Shown here: in pieces, positions 23,459 through 33,971 of the stretch
Numbering within the stretch: the first letter of the stretch is position 1
Layout: every line of letters begins with the position of its first letter
Assembly (NCBI GenBank): GCA_020740775.1
Contig: JAHEWK010000003.1
Span: 248,001-312,000 of the forward strand
Reading direction: 5' to 3'
Length of the DNA stretch: 64,000 bases
DNA from: Ilyonectria destructans
Taxonomy: Eukaryota; Ascomycota; Sordariomycetes; Hypocreales; Nectriaceae
Notes under the pieces: model-generated
Database searches by the model: none
Seen by the model: only the letters and a program-made list of their open reading frames with translations
Told to the model about the DNA's origin: nothing
Made by a program: the position numbers and the translations under genes

Positions 23459-24442
23459 TCAGTGTACCCTCTTTCGCAAATCCGCTGCTGCTGCGGCAGT
23501 CATTTTCCCAGTAGGATCACCTTCCCTCATCTCCTTAACTGCACTGATCAAAGCTTTGCGTTTCACCCAGTCTGGTAGGGCTTCCAACAATGCAAGCTGT
23601 ACGGCATGTGGCCAGTATGGAAGAACTGTGGGCCGCCCACAACCCACTCTCGCGAATGCAGCCCGGACCCAAGTTGCAGCATCAGGCACCAAGAAACTGG
23701 GCGGCAGCACCATTGTCCCGGTTCCTGTCACCTGTATAATTCGCAGTCCTAAGACATCCACATCTCTTCCCTCCAGCGCTGATTCTAGCCCCAACTCGAT
23801 GGAGCTATTCATAAGGAAAGCCTTGGAGGGTCCGTATGACGGGAAGAGTGGCATGCCAACATCGGCCAAGGAGCCAACGTTGAGGACCAAGCTTGGTTGA
23901 TTCGCTACCAGAAGCGGCATAAGCACTCCCGTGAGGAGCAACGGGAAGGTTGCATTGATTGAAATGTTGGCGGATAGCTCTTCTGTAGTGAATGAGTCCA
24001 CTGGCCCAAATTGGTGTCGCGGCATCATCGCACCGGCGTTGTTAATCAGAATTTTGAGTGGAATGTCGGATAGACTTGCCGCAATGCCTGGAAAGGACAG
24101 ATTAGACAGATCCGAAGCGTCCGCGATGATGATGCGGAATTGGCGCGCTGGGTACTGTGACGCAAGTTCCGACTTCACCACGGCGAGCTTTTCCGCGTTT
24201 CGCCCGTGCAACACGACGTTGAAGCCCCGGCGGGCCAGTTCCGAGCTGAAAGCCTTCCCGATGCCATCGCTAGATCCTGTCACCAAGGCCCAAGCAGTCG
24301 CGCCCGAGGCGGTGCGCTCGTATCGCGAGAGACCCAATGGCGGCGAAATGTAGAGCGCCAAAAACGAAACGAACTTATAGGCAATCCTCAGCAGCGTTAT
24401 AACGCCCAAGATTGCGACGCAACGATGCACTAGCGATTCCAT
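23459..24442 (-). CDS. Short-chain dehydrogenase/reductase, 3-ketoacyl-CoA reductase/17-beta-HSD12-like
   Basis: A single exon encodes 327 residues. A membrane-anchor helix occupies residues 8-35. The NADP-binding motif TGSSDGIG is at residues 55-62, NNAG follows the central strand, and the active site has the Ser of NVGSLADVG and the YGPSK motif. The N-terminal anchor plus a classical SDR core resembles ER-bound very-long-chain 3-oxoacyl-CoA reductase and steroid dehydrogenases. The essential elongase reductase is normally a different, longer housekeeping protein, so this may be a paralogue with another ketone or alcohol substrate. The start is the ATG at 24442. Frame further upstream is open but has no ATG. 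Confidence 0.85.
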   Translation of the reverse strand: MESLVHRCVAILGVITLLRIAYKFVSFLALYISPPLGLSRYERTASGATAWALVTGSSDGIGKAFSSELARRGFNVVLHGRNAEKLAVVKSELASQYPARQFRIIIADASDLSNLSFPGIAASLSDIPLKILINNAGAMMPRHQFGPVDSFTTEELSANISINATFPLLLTGVLMPLLVANQPSLVLNVGSLADVGMPLFPSYGPSKAFLMNSSIELGLESALEGRDVDVLGLRIIQVTGTGTMVLPPSFLVPDAATWVRAAFARVGCGRPTVLPYWPHAVQLALLEALPDWVKRKALISAVKEMREGDPTGKMTAAAAADLRKRVH

Positions 24443-25693
24443 CAGAGCGAAGAAATGCCTCAAAGTGGAAATTAGAAGCAGTAGGTGAGTCGAAATTGCA
24501 GGGCATTGATGGACGGTGGAGAGAGACAAAGATATGAGACAATCATGACGTTGCTCATCGGTAAAGTTCCGGCGGTATCTAGGGTTGGGTTCTGGTTCGG
24601 GCCGAGTTTGCTATCTTAAGCTGTCTTACTCAGAAGTTTTCCTTAAAACTTATCTGGTATTTAATTATATTTTTAAATGGAATAAAAAAGAAGATTCAAT
24701 ATGTCAGAGAAGAAAAAGATAGCAAAGTGTATAATTTCTTTTTAAATATCTGTTAGATTTATACCGTATGTTAAATAGCGTACGGCACATTCAATCAAGT
24801 GATGTTTCGCCAATAGAGTGTGGATCCAGCCTCTGTTCATTATACTCCTCTAGGATGCTTCCCGCTCCCTCTTTTCTCAGGAGGGTTTTTCTGTCATCTC
24901 GCGCCCCCTCTGACTAAGGTTTGGATATCGATCTATCAGAGGTTTCGTAATGCAGCGTCACAATCCAACAGAAGGTTTGATGGCCTTTGCTCCCGAACCA
25001 ACCTCTTTGCCAATCACATTCTCTTGCTCATCTCCCCCCAGAGCGTCGTCCCAGTGACGTCGTTCGTGTTGCGGGATAGGGATCCACATTCCATTGAAGA
25101 CTTGTCAACTCCGCGTTGGAAACGTCCCCTAGAGGACACTGACACCTAAAGACTGGGGAATCAGCATCACATTATTCGTCCAGGGGTGCTCATGTTCGCT
25201 TCGACTCTTCCTTACTTGAATGTTAACTCATCAGTCAGATGCCATAGTTTAAGACCGAGCTACGGAGTCATGGTATGCCTCTGAGATATAAGTACTTGTC
25301 ATCCATTTCAGACGGTGGTGAGAGTGAGATGGGCTAAAGTAGGAGTTGGTGGGGAGCTTTTGCGGGCAACCTGAGGCTCAGTGGATGTCGTATAAGTCGG
25401 GAGGCAGGTGTGGCCATCTCCCTGGGTGAGATGGAGCGTTTCTGGTTGCCGCCTGCCAGCGTTGTCTGTCAATCTCAGATCTTATCCATCACTGGACCAC
25501 GTACTCGCTAGCTCGCAAGATGAGAGCAACTAGATGATGTTCGATTCCTAGGTATTCAATTATACCTTTTCAGATTATTATAGGCTTCATTTTGATAATC
25601 TTACACCTCATTTACATCCCATCGAAAATACTCCCAAAACCCCCATACATCAATCACGTATGATGGCCAACACTCACTTCCGTCCTTGGGAAC
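24443..25693. other. Intergenic, no gene seen
   Basis: 1.25 kb. 24640-24780 is very AT-rich. A frame at 24820-25149 has no recognisable features and is likely chance. Confidence 0.6.
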
Positions 25694-26434
25694 CTATTTC
25701 CCATCGACAGTCAGCATGTCAGCCGATATCTTGCCCTCAATCACCTCGACAATCTTCTTCCAGCCGACCATGGCGCCCTCTTCGACGTCTCCGCGGGCTA
25801 ATTCCTTCTCGATCGGCCGAAGCACCTCGATCCAGCCATTCTCACCCCCCCACTCTTCCTCGAGCACCTTGATCTGCTTGTCCGTGACGGGGTGTCGCCA
25901 CATGGCCGCGTCCATGCAAGGCGCCACCACGATCTTCTTCTTGACACCGTCGACGGTGCCCGTCGCGTCCCACGTGCGGATGACCGACGTGAGCAGGTTG
26001 TCGCATATGCCGTTGACCATCTTGGCCATGGTGTCGGCGCTAAGCGGCGCAATTACAAGCACGTCGGCCCACTGGCGCAGCGTAATGTGCAAGATGGGCG
26101 CGCCCCGCTTCCACGGTTTAGCCCACTCGGAGGCGTCGGTGTAGACGGCGTCCACGTTGGGGAGGTAGGCGACGGCCGAGAGGGTCGGCTGCTCGCGCGA
26201 CTGACCAGCGAGGAAGTGGACCGCGGAGTCCGTGAAGATCAGGCGGATTGAGAGATTCTTGTGCGTCGAGAGGCCCTCGATGATCTGGACCAGATCTATG
26301 GTGGCGACGGAGCCCGAGGCGGCGAGCAGGACGTGCCGCTTGCCGTCGTTGCAGGCGAGCTCGAGCGTCTTGGTGGAGACGCGGACGGAGTGCTCGTGGT
26401 GGGCATCGTGCCCGTGAGCGATCTTGTGAAGCAT
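25694..26434 (-). CDS. HAL3/PPCDC-family flavoprotein with substituted catalytic residues
   Basis: A single exon encodes 246 residues. The FMN-binding HFCD fold is clear: LLAASGSVA, then HITLRQWADVLVIAPLSA, NGICDNLLT, and MDAAMWRHPVT. Phosphopantothenoylcysteine decarboxylase makes 4'-phosphopantetheine in CoA synthesis and uses a His, an Asn and a Cys. The His is present (His116). The Asn in the PxMNxxMW motif is Asp175, and the Cys of the LACGD flap is Arg214 (ELARGD). In yeast Hal3 and Vhs3 the His is likewise kept while Asn and Cys are supplied by Cab3 in a heterotrimer. This protein may therefore be a subunit of such a complex, a regulator, or a catalytically dead paralogue. The start is the first in-frame ATG. 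Confidence 0.87.
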   Translation of the reverse strand: MLHKIAHGHDAHHEHSVRVSTKTLELACNDGKRHVLLAASGSVATIDLVQIIEGLSTHKNLSIRLIFTDSAVHFLAGQSREQPTLSAVAYLPNVDAVYTDASEWAKPWKRGAPILHITLRQWADVLVIAPLSADTMAKMVNGICDNLLTSVIRTWDATGTVDGVKKKIVVAPCMDAAMWRHPVTDKQIKVLEEEWGGENGWIEVLRPIEKELARGDVEEGAMVGWKKIVEVIEGKISADMLTVDGK

Positions 26435-26944
26435 TGCCCCGAACCTGCGACCGAGGACTACGGGGTGATGACTTGTTGCGCCGGTGTCTCTTGAGTGTGA
26501 AACTCCAGATGTGATGGGTAGGAACTGGTGATGGGTTGTTGGTGTTGAGAGCTTTGAATATGGTCTTAAGGCAGGTATAAGTAGTCGCTGTAGCTCTGCT
26601 CAACTTAACTTAAGCTGTCTTATGTTCTCCAGCTGGGATTGAACCAGAAGCGATGGGATTGAGCACGTTCTCTGGAGGAATGGAAGTAGGTAGGATATGT
26701 AGTTACATCTGGTCTGAGTGGATCTTAGAGTTCCTGCTCGGGCTGATGCACAGCAGAATGCATGCTGCTGCATTTTAACCCCGCCGTCGTTCCCCGCGTC
26801 ACCCGATGAATCCGTGACTGAGCATGACGAGCATTGACGAGCGTGGCTGATTGTTGCATTCACCATCCGCATCCGTCGTTGCAATGGCCTGACTGGGTCG
26901 AAATGCCTCGGTCCCGTCTGTTGCTGAATCGACGAATATCTTGA

Positions 26945-27151
26945 TTGGACTTCGGGTTTATTGACGTCGTCGAGACCCGCTTCAAGTGGCCAATGAATGC
27001 CTGGCCAAAAGAGAAAAAGCTTGAGGAGCTCGGGTGGGCTTATAATGGACGAGATGGACCTTCATGGCATGATCCTGCAGATGTACCCTGTTATCCAGAG
27101 GCATTTTACAAGGCAGCACTCTATCGCCTGGCCGTCCTGGATATTGTATAA
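26945..27151 (+). pseudogene. C-terminal remnant of a SAM-dependent methyltransferase (TAM/LaeA-like)
   Basis: The frame begins FGFIDVVETRFKWPMNAWPK and continues KEKKLEELG. This is the conserved late segment of fungal TAM-type methyltransferases, a superfamily that includes LaeA-like proteins. There is no ATG and no SAM-binding domain upstream. After residue 35 similarity to the family fades. Only a fragment remains, in the promoter region of the glutamate decarboxylase gene. Confidence 0.5.
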
Positions 27152-27184
27152 GTGGCGTCGTTTATAGTGCCGGCTTGCGTCTCG

Positions 27185-27191
27185 TATAAAA
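27185..27191 (+). promoter_or_regulatory. TATA box upstream of glutamate decarboxylase
   Basis: TATAAAA followed by C-rich and CT-rich leader sequence. It lies about 170 bases before the first ATG at 27359 and 330 before the in-frame ATG at 27516. Confidence 0.5.
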
Positions 27192-27515
27192 CCCCACCCC
27201 GAGCACCCACCTCCAATTGCCTTCTTGAGGTTTCACCCCCCCTCCACTACATCGCCTCTCTCGCATACCAGCTTCGGCTTGGTGTCATCGCAAAAGGCAA
27301 CCTTGAGCCTAACTTCACATGCACTCTCTTTCCCTTTACCCCTCTTCTTTACTCCGTCATGAGTTTAAGTACAGTCCACGAAGCCCGCCGAGGTTCCCGA
27401 GCCCATCCGCAACATTGACACCAGCGACGACGATATCAACAAGAATATCAACACCAACGGCCACTCTCACTCTACCAACGGAGGCATCAACGGAACACCC
27501 TCGTACATCGACAGC

Positions 27516-29447
27516 ATGGCCCATCTCTCCGTCGTCCACTCCACCGGCTCCCACGCCTCCCGGAGACCTCAGATGCAGCTCGCTAACTACGACGATGAGT
27601 TCGCCACCGGCGTCTACAGCTCGCGCTTCGCCGGCATGGACCTGCCGCACCATCACATGCCTGAGTGTGAGATGCCTCGCGACATTGCCTATCGCATGAT
27701 CAAGGATGATCTCAGCCTCGATAATAACCCCATGCTCAAGTATGTTCCCCTCTGATGATAATGATAACGATAATAATACTGACCTTTCAAAGCCTGGCCT
27801 CATTCGTCACTACATACATGGTAAATTGCACCTCCTACTTACTTTTTATGTTCCCAGTATCCCCTTCTCTCCCTTAGTACTCAATCCAATGTATATGCCC
27901 GTTCTCTCGCGTCTTGGCTCTGGGGAAATAGGGACAACCCACTCTCCACCTATACCAACCTCCAACCTCCAATATCCAACATCCATCAGACAAATCTCCA
28001 ACCACAAGACACACTGACTAATAAGGGGGTGATCCCCCAAATCTACAGGAAGATGAAGCTGAGAAGTTGATGACAGAGGCCTTCTCCAAAAACTTCATCG
28101 ACTACGAGGAGTATCCCCAGTCCGCTGACATCCAGAACCGCTGCGTTAATATGATCGGCGACCTCTTTCACTCACCCAGCAGCACCTCGGTCGGCACCTC
28201 TACCGTTGGTTCCTCCGAGGCCATCATGCTTGCTGTTCTAGCTATGAAGAAGCGCTGGAAGAACCGTCGGCTCGCCGCTGGCAAGAGCACCGAGCATCCC
28301 AACATCGTTATGTCCTCGGCCGTCCAAGTCTGCTGGGAGAAGGCGGCCCGCTATTTTGAGATCGAGGAGAAGTATGTTTACTGTACTTCTGACCGCTATG
28401 TCCTCGATCCAGATGAGGCTGTCGACCTATGTGATGAAAATACTATCGGCATCTGTACTATCCTTGGCACTACCTATACCGGCGAGTATGAGGATATTAA
28501 GGCTCTTAATGACCTTCTTATCGAGCAGGATATGGATATCTCTATTCACGTTGATGCTGCAAGTGGTGGCTTTGTTGCCCCTTTTATCGTCCCTGACCTT
28601 GAGTGGGACTTCCGATGTGAAAAGGTCATCTCTATTAATGTCTCCGGCCATAAGGTAATACCTCTGCTCTCTTTAGTGACTCTGTATAGATACTAACTCT
28701 ATAAGCAGTATGGTCTTGTCTACCCCGGTGTCGGTTGGGTTATCTGGCGAGCCCCTGAGTATCTTCCTCAGGAGCTCGTCTTTAATATCAATTACCTTGG
28801 CGCTGATCAATCCTCCTTTACCCTTAACTTCTCTAAGAGTGCATCTCAGGTTATTGGCCAGTACTACCAGCTCATCCGCCTCGGCAAGCATGGCTACCGT
28901 GCTATTATGAGCAACCTGACTCGCACTGCCGACTATCTGACGGAGACGCTCGAGAAGCAAGGCTTTGTTATTATGTCGCAGCGTTCCGGCGCCGGCCTGC
29001 CCCTTGTAGCCTTCCGTTTCCCCATCCCAGAGGAAGGCGTCGACCGCCACTATGACGAGTTCGGGCTAGCACACCACCTGCGCTCTCGCGGTTGGGTCGT
29101 CCCTGCCTACACTATGGCTCCCAAGTCTAACGTCAAGATGCTGCGCGTTGTCGTGAGGGAAGACTTCACCCGCTCGCGCTGTGACTTACTCATCAACGAT
29201 ATCAAGCTCTGCTGTCGTCTCCTCGAGGAGACGGACCGGGAAAACAACAAGGAGAGGGAGGAGTACATCAAGAAGCACCTCACATCGCTGGGCAAGAGCA
29301 AGCATGTCAACCCCGTCTTCGCGGTTAGTCTCCATTTTCCCATTTATGGTCCCTCGACCGGTGTCACTGTGACGCACTGCTAATATACGACAGAAGGAGA
29401 CACATTCTCTCCAGGCCAAGACGGGCAAGACCCACGCTATCTGCTAG
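27516..29447 (+). CDS. Glutamate decarboxylase (PLP-dependent)
   Basis: The exons are 27516-27739, 27793-27820 (28 nt), 28049-28654, 28709-29323 and 29394-29447. All splice junctions keep the frame and give 508 residues from this ATG. The microexon encodes LASFVTTYM, a conserved GAD segment. The PLP lysine lies in SGHKYG, which spans the exon 3/4 junction, and HVDAASGG supplies the cofactor-binding Asp. The C-terminus ends KTGKTHAIC, as in fungal GADs. The enzyme converts glutamate to GABA and CO2 in the cytosol and feeds the GABA shunt and acid resistance. The 5' end is uncertain: the frame stays open to 27369 and looks GAD-like (KPAEVPEPIRNI), but the ATG at 27359 is in another frame. Confidence 0.92.
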
Positions 29448-31767
29448 AGGAATACAGGGGCCGATCACTGGCTGAAGTCTCTGGCGATGATGTTACGACG
29501 TAACAGCAGACCAGGAGGTCTGGAAGTGCAGAAACAGGTAAGCACGGAAGAAGGCATGGACCGGCACACCAATAAGAAGAGATCACTGCCTAGGTGAATG
29601 GGATCAGTACTCATCCTACGAAGATCAGCACTGAGCACATCAGGAACACCACCGATTCGGGAAGAAGGGGCCGATCGAAGGGAATATGCAAATGTACATA
29701 GACCCTTCCAATTTACTCTCTCATGTGCTCTACGCTCCTTAGCTATAAACCCACAATCTTGGTTACATCTCTTCGAGATCACCACGAAAGCCCAATCTGT
29801 CTGCCAACATAAACCTACGCGACTGGTTTATCCCTTGGAAAACCCAGCCCGTTCTAATGATAAGAGCGCAGCGACTATCCCCCTAACGCTAATTAAGGTC
29901 TGTGTCCGACGGCCAAGAATATTGAGCATTAAGCTGCCTGTTGGATTGCAGCCCTTCTTGGATAGCGTACGGCACCCCTGGGCGAAATAAATTCCATTCT
30001 ATTCCATGGGCGTTCGTTTATGGCACATCAGGGTTCACTTTGCGGTGCACGAATGCGCAAAGACGAATAGCGACTTGGGCGAGAATGAAATCACATGCAT
30101 GTGATGCAATAGTAGGACACACTCTTTCTCACAAGGGCGTAAGTATAAACGGAGTTCCACTTCCGCGTCTCGCCAATCCCCTGCCAAGAGGCTGTCACTT
30201 GAACCTTAAGCACGGCCACTTGCTTCACAGCGACTAGTGGGATTTGAGGGGTTGGTGATGAAAACGCCATCTGTTATTCTGGACCTTGCATTGGCTCAGT
30301 TCGGCCTGCTGATACGAGTCCCTACGAATGTCAAAAGCCACAACTGGTCCAGCTAAAAGGCCTGAGGCAGGATTCTGTATGAACAGGCCTTCCCTTTCTG
30401 AGGATAGCAGATCGACAGGGGATTCCCTTGTTGTTGGGTCCGGGGTAGCGGGGTCACTCCGATCATCACACGCTACATCACGAAACGACAACTGCCGCTT
30501 CAGCTGAAAACAAGGTTCTGCGCTTCATCCGGCCTGACGCATCATGACAGCAGCCACGTGCATCGGGTACAACACTGGATCGTATCTCTTGGCTGGAGCT
30601 CACATGTTAATGATGTCTGAAGAGGGGAAGAATGAGATTGCTTTCTTTGTTGGATACGGGTTGGAGATAGCAGGTTAAATAGCATGAAGAAGGCTGGGCG
30701 GTTCGGAGAGACCTGTGGAAATACGACAAAGCTGCGGGCGCGAGGGTTCAACTAAGGAATTTGATTGACATGACGTCGGGATTTAAAACTCCTCAGATTG
30801 TCTATCCCAGGCTAATCTAGGTGGGAGAGGAATCGCCGTTGGGCTGTTGCATTTTAATTCGGCACCTGGTAGATTAAGAGCTGAGCTTCTGCTCGTTTTC
30901 CTGTAACAATCTGCCTTGCTGACGTAGTGCGGCAGAGGAAGTCCGTCGACGGGGTCTCGAACGTGAGCGACAAATGTGTGGTGATTAAGCTAAGCATGGG
31001 TCGGTGTTCAGGTCCGATCAACCTTTTCCATGGGCACCAATCGATTTTTAAGCGAGCTTTAGGTCCCCTATTCGAACGAAGATAGGGATTGGACTCCAGT
31101 GACCTCAAGCGCAGTGCTGGCAGAGTTCAAGGGTTTGACGAGGGAGGTGTGCTCAACACCAAAAGTAGTAAAGCCGTTTGATCCTTCAACAAATCATCGT
31201 CGATGAGTTGGCACATAACTGCCTTGCGGCCTTGCCACAACTTTTCTGCCCGGATTTGTGAGTCGGAGAGCTACGCTTCGCCACAGGGGCTATTGAACCA
31301 GGGTGCTGAGCTGAGCGCTCCCCAGCGTCGAGGTTGGGCGCAAGGGGTGCGAAGCTGACGATGGGATGGATGGTGGCGTTTGCGCTTCAACTGAGTCGAA
31401 CCGATGGCTGTTGGTTTATTCAACCAACCAATGAACTATGAACGGTTACCACCTGTATTGTCTCTGTGCCTTGCTGCACGCGATAGCAAGGATACGGATG
31501 CAGGCACCGAAATCCATCATATAGATGGCGGAGCCCTTCTTCTACTTTCGTCCCCAAGATTAAGTTATTGACAAACTTGCTCCCCCTTCGTGTTTCGCAC
31601 AATACCTGTCACTCTCCCCTGATTGGTGAGCCTGACTACCTGCCCAATTACACTGTATCGGACATAGAGGAGTGCATCGCGCATTTCCTCACCCGCATTG
31701 TTTGATCCCTTGTCCGCGTCTGGGATGCCTGGCAGCTGATCCCTGCTGGAGCTAAGCCTGCGTCAAC
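29448..31767. other. Intergenic, contains dispersed repeat A copy 2
   Basis: 2.3 kb without a credible gene. 30059-30358 is repeat A. The rest shows scattered short frames only. Confidence 0.6.
30059..30358 (+). repeat. Dispersed repeat A, copy 2
   Basis: Aligns with 18268-18628. This copy is shorter by small deletions. See copy 1 for the shared blocks. Confidence 0.7.
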
Positions 31768-33268
31768 ATGGCAATGGAACAGACCCAAACGCTGGCACTT
31801 CTGGAGCGGCTTGGAGGTTGTATTAGCCTCGTGTCCGTCCTGTTGATCTTCATTGCATACGGGCTCGTGCCGCGCGTTCGCAATCCCCGAAACACTTTTA
31901 TTGTCTTTGCAAGTATTGCCAATCTCGGTGCAAGCATCGCTTGTATCATCGCTAGGGATGGGTTGGAACTCGGCGAAGACTCTGCCCTTTGCAGGACGCA
32001 GAGCTTCATGCTTCACATGTTAGTAGTGCCTCCTCCTAGCATAACCCCGAATCGAAGACACATCCCTTGATGCCACCAGCAAAAAATGCTGACTTAGTAA
32101 CACAGGTTTATGCAGTCTGATGCTTGGTGGTCACTTGGAATGTCGTTCAATACGTTCCTCGTTATCGTATTCCGTACGAACCCAAACTCCTTCCATATGT
32201 GGCCGTACTGCCTGGTCTGCTTTGGAGGGCCATTTTCCATCGCCCTTACCTTGCTATTCATCTCTGACCCAACCCGTGGCCCGGTTTATGGTAAAACATA
32301 CGTGAGTTGCTCGCTCCCCCATAACCTCTGAGAGCTTACACTGACCGTTTGGCCTAGGTTTGGTGCTGGATTCGTGATGACTGGGCAAATATTCGCATTT
32401 TTACATCTTACATCTTTGTATCCGTTTGTATTATTGGATCAGCGGCCCTAAACATCATCGTCGGGTACCGAATTTTCCACTCCAGGAACCAAATACGCCA
32501 CTTTCCACACTCACAGATCCAAGACACAAGCAGTAATGGGCAGGTAGGATATTATTTTTCATTCCTCATCTCGAGTTCCTTTCCATGGACGCAGCTGAGC
32601 AGGCACATAAGGCGAAGCCACCGTCAAGTCGCGAGGACTCCGCACACCCGATAATTGTCACCGAAGTCTTCGTCACTCATGCGCCAGCCTCCCCTATCGT
32701 GAAGCCGATCATGGCACCTACGCATTCAACATTCCGAACTTCAGGATCCCAACCACAGGAGGTGCCCAATCTATATTATTCGACCCAAGTGTTCGCCAAG
32801 GCAGGCAATCCTGCGCCACGAATGACCCAAATACGACGGATTATGCGAGCAGCCAAGAAGTTTGTATTTAAGTTCCATATCCAAGACCCTGTCAAAAGGG
32901 CATATCTACGCACCACATTTCTATTTACTCTAAGCGTCCTCGTTTCATGGACTCCAGCAACCATTAACCGCATCCGCAGCTCACAAGGTTCCGACCCTCC
33001 ATCCTCCTACCAGGTTGCAATGGTGGCCGTCATGCCACTCCAGGGGCTTTGGAATGCCGTCATCTTCTTCACGACGAGTCATAAGGTTTTGCGGGACTGG
33101 ATGCGTGATAAATGTGATGTCGGTGTGTCGGGATCTACGAAGATAAATGAACTCGTGATGGAGCGGACTGTTGAAGAGACGAATATGGACGAGGATGATG
33201 ATCATACTGATTCGGGAAGTGATATCGAGCTACGTCAGCGAGCAAGCGTACCAACGAAGAGATCGTGA
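31768..33268 (+). CDS. G-protein-coupled receptor, cAMP-receptor-like (Git3/GprH type)
   Basis: The exons are 31768-32018, 32106-32301, 32358-32543 and 32603-33268, giving 432 residues. The first three introns use GTTAGT, GTGAGT and GTAGGA donors. The last acceptor (32602) is the least certain. Seven hydrophobic segments are visible: residues 15-35 and 45-62, a WWSLGMSFNTFLVIVF helix, a helix near PYCLVCFGGPF, one near SYIFVSVCIIGSAALNIIVGY, then a cytosolic loop of about 120 residues, and two last helices around TTFLFTLSVLVSWTPATINR and VAMVAVMPLQGLWNAVIFF. WTPATINR and the long third loop are typical of fungal cAMP-receptor-like GPCRs that signal through G-alpha to adenylate cyclase. The tail is acidic (DEDDDHTDSGSD). 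The ligand is unknown. Confidence 0.85.
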
Positions 33269-33971
33269 TTGGAGATAATATTTCAAGATTGGAGAATAAG
33301 AAGATGATACGTGCAGCTCTCCACATCCTACGGATGCCTGGCTGTACAGGCAACTGGCGCTAAGGCACGAAAACGGAAGGAGAACTTGCAAGACATAAAA
33401 AAGACTGATGACCTCCCTCTCAATGATTGCGAGAGATGCCGCCCTCATATCTCTCTCTACCCAACTGACCTGGGCCTGAGTCATATTCCCCCAAAGATCA
33501 CTGTGGTCCAACACACTCATTTTCAACCGAGTCCCGTCCTAACGCGACAGCTCTCTTGATTGCAGTCTGCCGGTGAAAACCTCCTGCTTAATTCTCCGCC
33601 GCTCTGTCAGGCTTTTGTTGGGCCCACGAGTGTAACACTCCTGCAGATGGATAAATGCAATCTCATATGCATCTCCTTCCCTCCCGAGCACTCTTTAAGA
33701 TCATTTGGTTGACCACAACCTTGGCAATGATAATAGGTAACCATAGTGCTATCCGGCTGAGGCTTGTTATCAAGGATGGTAGGGATGTTCAATGTAATTT
33801 ATAATTTATCCGTGTGTTACAGTACTGTAATATCTAATCTTGAAATGGACATACAAGGCAAGAGAAAGGGGTATTTAAATAGTTTTCCATCTGAACCGTC
33901 ACGCTAAGCACCTGTTCATGACTGCCACTGATGCGAGAATCAGAGCCAGGCCTCAGAGACCAACTCATGGC
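33269..33971. other. Intergenic between convergent genes, no gene seen
   Basis: About 700 bases separating the 3' ends of the GPCR and chitinase genes. No credible gene is seen. Confidence 0.6.
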
